A DNA stretch of 64,000 bases, from NCBI GenBank assembly GCA_947630695.1, contig CANRIM010000006.1:1-64000 (forward strand). Reading direction: 5' to 3'. The DNA comes from an uncultured Lachnospiraceae bacterium. Its GTDB lineage: Bacteria > Bacillota > Clostridia > Lachnospirales > Lachnospiraceae. Under the pieces are notes generated by a model. The model ran no database searches and was not told the origin of the DNA. It saw only the letters and a list, made by a program, of their open reading frames with translations. Below are positions 17,326-24,452 of the stretch, piece by piece (position 1 is the first letter of the stretch; each line of letters begins with the position of its first letter). Made by a program: the position numbers and the translations under genes.

Positions 17326-17652
17326 ATGATCATCCTGACCATGCTGAACGACGTGTCCGGCAACATTTGCGGATTTGAATGTGAGGGACACGCAGGTTAT
17401 GATGAATACGGCAAAGATATTGTCTGCGCAGGCGTTTCGGCGCTGGTGCTGACCTGCATCAATTCCATGGAGATGCTGCTGGGCGTTCCATTTGAAAGCA
17501 GCACCGATGAGGAGTCCGGCTCCGTATCTTTACGGCTGCAGGAGGAACCCTCTTCCGAAGCAGAGATTCTGATGGAGTCCATGCTGCTGGGAATTGAAAT
17601 GATCGCAGAAAATTATAAGAACCGTATTAAATTCAGAAATAAGGAGGTTTGA
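17326..17652 (+). CDS. prp: Ribosomal-processing cysteine protease Prp
   Basis: 108 residues of the Prp/YsxB family. The catalytic pair is visible as the histidine in GHAGYDEYG (H22) and the cysteine in DIVCAGVSAL (C34). Prp removes the N-terminal extension of L27 in Firmicutes; the neighbouring L27 carries that extension, so enzyme and substrate are encoded side by side. It begins 5 nt after rplU. Confidence 0.92.
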   Translation: MIILTMLNDVSGNICGFECEGHAGYDEYGKDIVCAGVSALVLTCINSMEMLLGVPFESSTDEESGSVSLRLQEEPSSEAEILMESMLLGIEMIAENYKNRIKFRNKEV

Positions 17653-17655
17653 ACC

Positions 17656-17937
17656 ATGTTGAATATGAATTTGCAGCTTTTCGCGCATAAAAAGGGCGTT
17701 GGCTCTACCAAGAACGGCAGAGATTCCGAGTCCAAGAGACTGGGCGCAAAGAGAGCCGACGGACAGTTTGTAAAAGCCGGAAATATTCTTTACCGCCAGC
17801 GCGGAACCAAGATCCACCCCGGAACCAACGTGGGGATCGGCGGCGACGATACATTGTTTGCGACGGCAGACGGCGTTGTCCGGTTTGAAAGAAAGGGCAG
17901 AGATAAAAAACAGGTTTCCGTTTATCCGGAAGCATAA
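17656..17937 (+). CDS. rpmA: Ribosomal protein bL27 with Prp-cleavable leader
   Basis: 93 residues. The mature L27 begins at the [15 protein letters not shown] region; it is preceded by the leader MLNMNLQLF that Prp removes between F and A. Mature bL27 reaches the peptidyl-transferase centre with its N-terminus, which is why cleavage is essential in Staphylococcus. Start ATG is preceded by AAGGAGG. A strong intrinsic terminator follows within 20 nt. Confidence 0.96.
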   Translation: MLNMNLQLFAHKKGVGSTKNGRDSESKRLGAKRADGQFVKAGNILYRQRGTKIHPGTNVGIGGDDTLFATADGVVRFERKGRDKKQVSVYPEA

Positions 17938-17955
17938 GATGCAGATGTTTTTTTC

Positions 17956-17988
17956 AGGCTTCAAATGCAGAAATTTGAAGCCTTTTTT
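17956..17988 (+). terminator. Intrinsic terminator between rpmA and obgE
   Basis: AGGCTTCAAAT (17956-17966) pairs perfectly with ATTTGAAGCCT (17973-17983) around a 6-nt loop, with six T residues at 17983-17988. It lies inside the open frame upstream of obgE, which argues that obgE starts after it; some readthrough into obgE is likely. Confidence 0.85.
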
Positions 17989-18015
17989 CAACGCTTTTAT
18001 AAGGAGGCGAGGCAC

Positions 18016-19299
18016 TTGGCTTTTAAGGATATCGTGACGATCCGGCTGCGCTCGGGCAAAGGCGGCAACGGACACGTCAGTTTCAGAAGAGAAAAATATG
18101 TGCCCAACGGCGGTCCGGACGGCGGCGACGGCGGCAATGGCGGCGATGTGATCCTGCAGGTGGACAAAGGCATGAATACCCTGGCGGACTATCGCTTTAT
18201 GCGGGTCTATGCTGCCGGGGACGGCGAGGAAGGCGGAAAGAAAAACTGTCACGGAAAATCCGGAGAATCCATTGTTCTGAAGGTGCCCTACGGCACCGTG
18301 GTGAAGGAACACAACAGCGGTAAGGTGATCGTGGATATGTCCGGGGACAATGAACAGTATACGATCCTTTGCGGCGGCCGGGGTGGTCTGGGCAATCAGC
18401 ATTATGCCACCTCTACCATGCAGGCGCCCCGCTATTCCAAGCCTGGGCAGCCGGCGAAGGAACTGACCGTGGATCTGGAACTGAAGGTCATTGCGGACGT
18501 GGGGCTGATCGGCTATCCCAGCGTCGGAAAATCCACGCTGATTTCCCGGGTGTCCAATGCCCGCCCGAAAATCGCGGATTATCCCTTTACCACCCTGCAG
18601 CCCAATCTGGGCATGGTGGATATGGGGAGCGGCGAGAGTTTTTGCATCGCGGACCTGCCGGGCATCATTGAAGGCGCCAGTGAAGGCGCGGGACTGGGAC
18701 ATCAGTTTCTGCGTCATACGGAACGGACCCGAGTGCTGATCCATGTGGTGGATGCGGCGGCTTTTGAAGGCAGGAATCCGGTGGAAGACGTATATACCAT
18801 CAATGAGGAGCTTCGGAAATTCAGCGAAACCCTGGCTAAGAAGCGGCAGGTCATTGCGGCAAACAAGATCGACGCCCTTTCCGATCCGGCGGTGCTTGAC
18901 CGGCTGAAAGAAATTTTTGAACCGGCAGGTATTCCCGTCTATCCCATTTCCTGTGTCACAGGCAAGGGCATTCCGGAGCTGCTGCATGGGGTGACGGAGA
19001 TCTTAAAAACCTACGGCAGCCAGCCCGTGGTCTATGCGCCGGAATATTTCCCCGAAGCGGCGGAGGAAGGAGAGGACGGCGGCTTTACGGTGCGCCGGGC
19101 AGACGACGGCGCCTTTGTGGTGGAAGGGGTCATGATCGAAAAAATGCTGGGCTATACCAATATCGATTCCGAGAAAGGATTTATGTTCTTCCAGAACTTT
19201 CTGAAGGAGCGGGGGATCTTAGACGCCCTGACCGACGCCGGGATTCAGGAAGGCGATACCGTCAGAATGTACGAACTGGAGTTTGATTATTATCAGTAA
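18016..19299 (+). CDS. obgE: GTPase Obg (ObgE/CgtA)
   Basis: 427 residues with the three Obg domains: the glycine-rich Obg fold (about 1-157), the G domain (G1 GYPSVGKST about 166-174, G3 DLPG, G4 NKID) and a C-terminal OCT domain (about 345-427). It is an essential GTPase associated with 50S assembly and stress signalling. The start is TTG at 18016 behind AAGGAGG at 18001-18007; an in-frame ATG at 17965 lies within the terminator hairpin and is rejected. Confidence 0.95.
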   Translation: MAFKDIVTIRLRSGKGGNGHVSFRREKYVPNGGPDGGDGGNGGDVILQVDKGMNTLADYRFMRVYAAGDGEEGGKKNCHGKSGESIVLKVPYGTVVKEHNSGKVIVDMSGDNEQYTILCGGRGGLGNQHYATSTMQAPRYSKPGQPAKELTVDLELKVIADVGLIGYPSVGKSTLISRVSNARPKIADYPFTTLQPNLGMVDMGSGESFCIADLPGIIEGASEGAGLGHQFLRHTERTRVLIHVVDAAAFEGRNPVEDVYTINEELRKFSETLAKKRQVIAANKIDALSDPAVLDRLKEIFEPAGIPVYPISCVTGKGIPELLHGVTEILKTYGSQPVVYAPEYFPEAAEEGEDGGFTVRRADDGAFVVEGVMIEKMLGYTNIDSEKGFMFFQNFLKERGILDALTDAGIQEGDTVRMYELEFDYYQ

Positions 19300-19307
19300 T
19301 CTTGCTG

Positions 19308-19336
19308 TTGACCGGGCGCGGATACAATGCTATACT
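19308..19336 (+). promoter_or_regulatory. Predicted sigma-A promoter for the DUF1292/TetR genes
   Basis: TTGACC (19308-19313), a 17-bp spacer and TATACT (19331-19336), located immediately after obgE and about 80 nt ahead of the next start codon. Confidence 0.65.
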
Positions 19337-19417
19337 GTCAAATCATGTGTATGATTACGAAAGCTGCGAAGCAGCGTAACAATCCGTAATCACTTGTATA
19401 GACGAAAGGATTTACGA

Positions 19418-19708
19418 ATGGAAGAACATTTCATTACGCTGATACTGGAAGACGAATCGGAAATCGAATGCCGGATTCTGACTATTTTTGAGGCTGCGGG
19501 CAGAGATTATGTGGCCCTGCTGCCGGTGGATGCGCCGGAGGACGACGATACGGTGTATCTTTACCGCTACAGCGAGGATGAAAATGAAGAGCCGGTGATC
19601 GAATACATTGACGACGATGATGAGTACGAAATCGTTGACGAGGCTTTCGATGAATGGCTGGATGCACAGGAATATGACGAACTGGTTTCTGCGGACGAGG
19701 ATTTCTGA
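19418..19708 (+). CDS. DUF1292 family acidic protein (YrzB-like)
   Basis: 96 residues, extremely acidic, with an EDESEIECRILTIFE beginning and a VALLPVD segment typical of DUF1292. Members are small cytoplasmic proteins widespread in Firmicutes with no established function. ATG 19418 has AAAGGA upstream; an upstream in-frame start at 19394 lacks a ribosome site. Confidence 0.8.
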   Translation: MEEHFITLILEDESEIECRILTIFEAAGRDYVALLPVDAPEDDDTVYLYRYSEDENEEPVIEYIDDDDEYEIVDEAFDEWLDAQEYDELVSADEDF

Positions 19709-19738
19709 TCTGCAAAATGAATCTGGAGAAAAAAGGAT

Positions 19739-20323
19739 ATGCGCAGGAAAAACAACCGGAATACAAAAGGGAAAATCGTTTCAACCGCATGGCGGCTTTT
19801 TTATGAGCAGGGCTATGACAATACCACGGTGGATGATATCGTTTATGAATCCGGCACATCCAAAGGCTCCTTTTATCATTATTTCAGCGGAAAGGACGCG
19901 CTGCTGTCTTCGCTGTCCTATCTTTTCGATGAGAAATATGAGGAAATGATGGATTCCTTTCCGGAGGACATGGGCTGTGTGGACAAGCTGATCTACCTGA
20001 ACCGGGAAGTATTCCGTATGATCGAAAACAGCGTGTCCATCGATCTGCTGGCGCAGCTGCTTTCCTCCCAGCTGATTACCAAAAGTGAGAAGCATTTGCT
20101 GGATCACAACCGGGTGTATTACCGGCTGCTGCGTTCGCTGGTACAGGAAGGGCAGCAAAAGGGCGAGATCCGGGAGGATATATCGGTGAATGAAATCGTG
20201 AAGGCTTACGCCCTTTATGAGCGGGCCATCATGTACGACTGGTGTCTGTGCAACGGGGAGTATTCCCTGTGCCGCTACAGCGGACAGATGCTGCCTATGT
20301 TTTTAAAGGGATATTTGCAGTAA
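19739..20323 (+). CDS. TetR/AcrR-family transcriptional regulator
   Basis: 194 residues. The N-terminal helix-turn-helix is typical of TetR proteins, with the recognition-helix region GTSKGSFYHYFSGKDALL at about residues 40-57. The C-terminal ligand domain is not informative. It sits 30 nt after the DUF1292 gene and before a terminator and putP; whether it controls putP or something elsewhere is not visible, and no clear operator palindrome was recognised. Confidence 0.85.
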   Translation: MRRKNNRNTKGKIVSTAWRLFYEQGYDNTTVDDIVYESGTSKGSFYHYFSGKDALLSSLSYLFDEKYEEMMDSFPEDMGCVDKLIYLNREVFRMIENSVSIDLLAQLLSSQLITKSEKHLLDHNRVYYRLLRSLVQEGQQKGEIREDISVNEIVKAYALYERAIMYDWCLCNGEYSLCRYSGQMLPMFLKGYLQ

Positions 20324-20383
20324 AAAAAATTTATCGTCAAAAAAACGAATTAAAAATATTATAGACTTTAGTCTACTAAAAAT

Positions 20384-20424
20384 GCCTGATTATTCAGATA
20401 AAAATGAATAAATCAGGCGTTTTT
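20384..20424 (+). terminator. Intrinsic terminator after the TetR-family gene
   Basis: GCCTGATTATTCA (20384-20396) pairs with TGAATAAATCAGGC (20405-20418, one bulge) and is followed by a T run (20420-20424). Confidence 0.8.
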
Positions 20425-20475
20425 GTATTGAAAAAAGTTTATACTATATTCTGTATTTCAGTCTGTTTTTGACTG

Positions 20476-20484
20476 TGTTATAAT
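20476..20484 (+). promoter_or_regulatory. Possible extended -10 promoter of putP
   Basis: TGTTATAAT at 20476-20484 is an extended -10 (TGnTATAAT); the -35 position (TTTCAG at 20456-20461) is poor. It lies 30 nt ahead of the putP start in an AT-rich spacer. Confidence 0.45.
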
Positions 20485-20513
20485 CCGACGTAAATTTGAA
20501 AGGCGGTAGAAAA

Positions 20514-22055
20514 ATGCAGATAACAGATATTATTATTCTTGTTGCCATCATTGCGTATATGCTGATGATGGTGGGCATTGGTCTTGCAGTATCAAAGCAA
20601 AACAAATCTTCCAGTGATTTTTATCTGGGCGGCAGAAAACTGGGCCCGCTGGTTACGGCCATGAGCGCGGAAGCATCCGATATGAGCGGCTGGCTTCTGA
20701 TGGGCCTGCCGGCGGTGGCGCTGATGGGCGGTCTGCCTGAAGCTTTCTGGACGGCGCTGGGCCTGGCCATCGGTACCTATATCAACTGGCTGGTGGTGGC
20801 GAAGCGGATTCGTACCTACAGTCAGGAAATCGACGCGTTTACCCTGCCGGATTTCTTTGCGAAGCGTTTCGGCGACGGAAAGAAGATCCTGACCACGGTT
20901 TCCGCCCTGTTTATCGTTATATTCTTTATTCCCTATACGGCTTCCGGATTTTCCGCCTGCGGAAAACTGTTTTCCTCGCTCTTCGGCATGTCCTATACCA
21001 CGGCGATGATCATCAGCGCGGCGGTCATCATTGTATACTGTACGCTGGGCGGCTTTCTGGCAGCTTCCACTACAGACTTTATCCAGAGTATTATTATGAC
21101 CATTGCACTTCTGGTGGTCATCGGATTCGGAGAGGGCATGGCCCACGGATTCGGCAATATTATAGACAATGTTAAAAATCTGGGCGGCTATCTGAATGTG
21201 TTCCAGGGGTATTCGGTGGCGGACGGCGCCACTACAAGCTATGGCGCGCTGCCGGTGGCATCCACCCTGGCCTGGGGCCTGGGCTACTTCGGTATGCCTC
21301 ATATCCTGCTGCGCTTTATGGCGATTGAAGACAAGAACAAACTGAAGCTTTCCAGAAGAGTAGCATCCGTCTGGGTGACCATTTCCATGGGCGTTGCAGT
21401 GCTCATCGGCGTTATCGGCTATTCGCTGATGAAGCAGGGCGTGGTTCCCACATATGCAGACGGTTCCGCAGCGGAGACCATCATTGTGGATATCGCGAAA
21501 TTCCTGAGCACTTACGGCTATGTGCCTGCCTTTGTAGGCGGCGTGATTCTGGCCGGTATTCTGGCTTCCACCATGTCCACAGCGGATTCCCAGCTGCTGG
21601 CGGCTTCTTCCAGTATTTCCCAGAACCTGATTCAGGAAACCTTCCATGTGAAGCTGTCCCAGAAGGCTTCCATTCTGCTGGCCCGGGTATCCGTCATCGT
21701 CATTTCCATCATTGCGATTTTCCTGGCCCGGGATCCCAACAGCTCGGTGTTCCGCGTGGTATCCTTCGCATGGGCCGGATTCGGCGCGGCCTTCGGCCCG
21801 GTGGTCTTAACGGCCCTGTTCTGGAAACGCACCAATAAATACGGCGCCATTGCCGGTATGATCACCGGCGGCGTCATGGTATTCTTCTGGAAATTTGTGA
21901 TCCGCACCGCCTTTGCCGGAACGGTTCTGGATTTCTATGAGCTGCTGCCGGCCTTTGTGCTGGGGCTGATCGTGATCATCGTAGTCAGCCTGCTGACGAA
22001 AGAACCTGACGCGGAAATCACCAAGACCTTTGACCGGGTCAAAGCTATGAAATAA
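20514..22055 (+). CDS. putP: Sodium/proline symporter PutP
   Basis: 513 residues of the sodium:solute symporter family, about 13 hydrophobic segments. The FYLGGRKLGPLVTAMSAEAS-region early in the protein and the WAGFGAAFGPVV segment late in it match PutP. It couples proline uptake to sodium entry, serving nutrition or osmoprotection. ATG 20514 has AAAGGCGG upstream; an in-frame TTG at 20496 is less likely. The gene is monocistronic between two terminators. Confidence 0.92.
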   Translation: MQITDIIILVAIIAYMLMMVGIGLAVSKQNKSSSDFYLGGRKLGPLVTAMSAEASDMSGWLLMGLPAVALMGGLPEAFWTALGLAIGTYINWLVVAKRIRTYSQEIDAFTLPDFFAKRFGDGKKILTTVSALFIVIFFIPYTASGFSACGKLFSSLFGMSYTTAMIISAAVIIVYCTLGGFLAASTTDFIQSIIMTIALLVVIGFGEGMAHGFGNIIDNVKNLGGYLNVFQGYSVADGATTSYGALPVASTLAWGLGYFGMPHILLRFMAIEDKNKLKLSRRVASVWVTISMGVAVLIGVIGYSLMKQGVVPTYADGSAAETIIVDIAKFLSTYGYVPAFVGGVILAGILASTMSTADSQLLAASSSISQNLIQETFHVKLSQKASILLARVSVIVISIIAIFLARDPNSSVFRVVSFAWAGFGAAFGPVVLTALFWKRTNKYGAIAGMITGGVMVFFWKFVIRTAFAGTVLDFYELLPAFVLGLIVIIVVSLLTKEPDAEITKTFDRVKAMK

Positions 22056-22071
22056 AAATGCAAAATAATCA

Positions 22072-22102
22072 GGGATCCGTTCCAGGAGGGCGGATCCTTT
22101 TT
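22072..22102 (+). terminator. Intrinsic terminator of putP
   Basis: GGATCCG (22073-22079) pairs with CGGATCC (22091-22097), followed by TTTTT (22098-22102). Confidence 0.8.
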
Positions 22103-22126
22103 CATTTTCTGACGGACATAATGTTC

Positions 22127-22155
22127 TTGTAAAACCGGCCCCGTTTGGATATAAT
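22127..22155 (+). promoter_or_regulatory. Predicted sigma-A promoter of asnB
   Basis: TTGTAA (22127-22132), a 17-bp spacer and TATAAT (22150-22155). The short leader contains a TTGCCGG/CCGGCAA inverted repeat (22161-22167 with 22191-22197) that may fold in the mRNA; no T-box was recognised. Confidence 0.7.
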
Positions 22156-22234
22156 GTAAATTGCCGGGTTATGGATTTTAAGGAATACCACCGGCAAAAC
22201 AAAAGAAAATCATCAGGAAAGGCAGCAAAAAAGA

Positions 22235-24088
22235 ATGTGTGGTTTTGTGGGCTATACCGGGGATCCTGAAACAGCCAATTCCCCTGAAATCATAGAAAGA
22301 ATGAATAACCGCATCCGGCACCGGGGTCCGGATGACTGCGATTACTATATTGACGACGATATTGCCTTAGGCTTCCGCCGGCTCAGCATCATCGACCTGG
22401 CAGGCGGCAGGCAGCCGATTTATAATGAAGACGGCTCCCTGGTATTGCTGTTTAACGGCGAAATCTATAATTACCGGGACGTGCGCAAAGCACTGCAGGA
22501 AAAGGGGCACGTATTTGCCACCTCTTCCGATTCCGAAGTGCTGGTACACGGCTATGAGGAGTACGGTACGAAATTGTTCGAGCATATCAGAGGCATGTTT
22601 GCCTTTGTGATCTGGAACAAAAATACGAAGGAACTGTTCGGCGCCAGAGACTTTTTCGGCATCAAGCCTTTTTATTATGCCAGATTTGGCTCCCTGCTTC
22701 TGTTCGGTAGCGAGATCAAGAGCTTTCCGGAGCATCCGAAGTTTGAACGCCGGCTGAATACCCGGCAGCTGGAAAATTATCTGTCCTTCCAGTATTCGGT
22801 GGGGACGGAAACCTTCTTTGAAAATGTCTATAAGCTGCCGGCGGCCCATTACTTTGTTTACAAAGACGGGGATATGCAGATCCGGCGGTACTGGCTGCCC
22901 ACCTTTGCGGCGGATGAGAGCAAATCGGCGGAGGAATGGATCGCAGAAATCAGCCGGGAATTTCAGGCTTCGGTGGAAGCCCACAAGATCAGCGACGTAG
23001 AAGTGGGCTCCTTCTTAAGCAGCGGCGTGGATTCCAGTTACGTGGCCTGTTCCGCAGACGTGGATAAGACCTTTACGGTGGGCTTTGACAACGGAACGAA
23101 ATACAATGAGATCAGCTACGCGAAGGAGCTTTCCGAAATGATCCATGTAAAAAATATCAGCAAGGTCATTACGCCGGAGGAATACTGGGGCACCTTTGCG
23201 AAAATCCAGTACCACATGGACGAGCCGCTGGCGGACCCTTCTGCGGTGGCGCTGTATTTCGTGTGCAACGAGGCTTCGAAAAAGCTGAAAGTCTGTCTGT
23301 CAGGAGAAGGGGCGGACGAACTGTTTGGCGGCTATAATATTTACAAAGAACCGGTGGACAACGCGGCATATTACCGGATCCCCTATTGCATCCGACACGC
23401 CATCGGCAAGGCGGCGTCTCTGTTTCCCCATGTCCGGGGGGTCAATTTCCTGATCCGGCTGGGACAGAAGACGGAAGACAAGTTCATCGGCAACGCCTAT
23501 ATGTTCTCCGAAAAAGAGCGTAAGGAACTGCTGAATATCACCACCGACGCCAAAGCGCCGAAGGAAATTGTCCGGCCTTTCTACGATATGGTGAAGGACA
23601 AGGACACGGTGACGAAAATGCAGTTTGTGGATATCAACAACTGGATGATGGGAGACATCCTGCTGAAATCCGATAAGATGAGCATGGCCAATTCCCTGGA
23701 GGTGCGGGTGCCCTTCCTGGACAAAGAGATCATGAAGGTGGCCGGACGCATTCCGCTGAAATACCGGGTGAATAAAGAAAATACCAAGTTCATTCTCCGG
23801 AAGGCGGCTTTACGGAAACTGCCGGAAAAATGGGCTTCCAAGAAAAAACTGGGTTTCCCGGTGCCGGTACGGGTATGGCTGCGGGAAAAATCCTATTATG
23901 ATATCATCAAAGCGGCGTTCTGCTCGGAAACGGCAAAGCAGTATTTCAAAACAGACAAACTGATGGCGCTCTTAGATCAGCATTATCAGGGGAAGGCGGA
24001 TCACAGCAGGAAAATCTGGACCGTCTATGCCTTCCTTGTCTGGTATGACCAGTTTTTCCGGGACGAGGTATACGCATCCTATGCATAA
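22235..24088 (+). CDS. asnB: Asparagine synthase (glutamine-hydrolysing)
   Basis: 617 residues. The N-terminal glutaminase domain starts with the catalytic cysteine as residue 2 (MCGFVGYTG) and contains NGEIYNY; the C-terminal synthetase has the ATP pyrophosphatase motif SSGVDSSY and GEGADELFGGY. It converts aspartate, glutamine and ATP to asparagine. RBS AGGAAAGG precedes the ATG. It is followed after about 20 nt by an orphan zinc-finger membrane protein. Confidence 0.93.
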   Translation: MCGFVGYTGDPETANSPEIIERMNNRIRHRGPDDCDYYIDDDIALGFRRLSIIDLAGGRQPIYNEDGSLVLLFNGEIYNYRDVRKALQEKGHVFATSSDSEVLVHGYEEYGTKLFEHIRGMFAFVIWNKNTKELFGARDFFGIKPFYYARFGSLLLFGSEIKSFPEHPKFERRLNTRQLENYLSFQYSVGTETFFENVYKLPAAHYFVYKDGDMQIRRYWLPTFAADESKSAEEWIAEISREFQASVEAHKISDVEVGSFLSSGVDSSYVACSADVDKTFTVGFDNGTKYNEISYAKELSEMIHVKNISKVITPEEYWGTFAKIQYHMDEPLADPSAVALYFVCNEASKKLKVCLSGEGADELFGGYNIYKEPVDNAAYYRIPYCIRHAIGKAASLFPHVRGVNFLIRLGQKTEDKFIGNAYMFSEKERKELLNITTDAKAPKEIVRPFYDMVKDKDTVTKMQFVDINNWMMGDILLKSDKMSMANSLEVRVPFLDKEIMKVAGRIPLKYRVNKENTKFILRKAALRKLPEKWASKKKLGFPVPVRVWLREKSYYDIIKAAFCSETAKQYFKTDKLMALLDQHYQGKADHSRKIWTVYAFLVWYDQFFRDEVYASYA

Positions 24089-24106
24089 AGAAACGGCAGG
24101 TGGCAT

Positions 24107-24427
24107 ATGAACTGTAAAAGTTTTGACAGACTGATCGGGTCTTTTATCGAAAACAAAGGCGAGATCAGGGAAGCTGCGGAATTTATCCGGCACATGGACG
24201 CCTGTGAAAGCTGCCGGAAGGATTTTGAAACGGATTTTTACGCCTTCTGGGGTCTGAAAATGCTGGGAGATCCGGATCTGGACAGTTACGATATCCAGGA
24301 GGAAATGGACCGCATGATTACGGATACCCGGGCGCGGATCAAAAATGATCAGTCCATCCGGATCATCATCGGACTGCTGATTGCGGCGGCCTGCATCATT
24401 GTGCTGTTTATTATTCTGAATCATTAG
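24107..24427 (+). CDS. Anti-sigma-factor-like zinc-finger membrane protein
   Basis: 106 residues. An N-terminal HMDACESCRKDF segment (His-x3-Cys-x2-Cys, about residues 30-41) resembles the zinc-binding anti-sigma (zf-HC2) domain. A single C-terminal membrane helix lies at about 84-104. Anti-sigma factors of this type are normally next to an ECF sigma gene; none is present here, so it may be an orphan or have another role. It lies between asnB and polA with short spacers. Confidence 0.6.
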   Translation: MNCKSFDRLIGSFIENKGEIREAAEFIRHMDACESCRKDFETDFYAFWGLKMLGDPDLDSYDIQEEMDRMITDTRARIKNDQSIRIIIGLLIAAACIIVLFIILNH

Positions 24428-24452
24428 TTCTTGAAGAAACGGGAGAACACTC

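Noticed and set aside
17965..18015. N-terminal extension of Obg starting at ATG 17965
   Set aside because: The ATG lies in the rpmA terminator stem, lacks a ribosome site, and the conserved Obg start aligns with TTG 18016 behind AAGGAGG.
17530..18987. 485-residue - strand open frame opposite rpmA and obgE
   Set aside because: A shadow frame opposite clearly real, conserved genes; its His/Arg-rich composition is typical of antisense frames.
20592..21647. 351-residue - strand open frame opposite putP
   Set aside because: Glycine/histidine/glutamine-rich shadow of a membrane transporter gene, with no ribosome site or domain.
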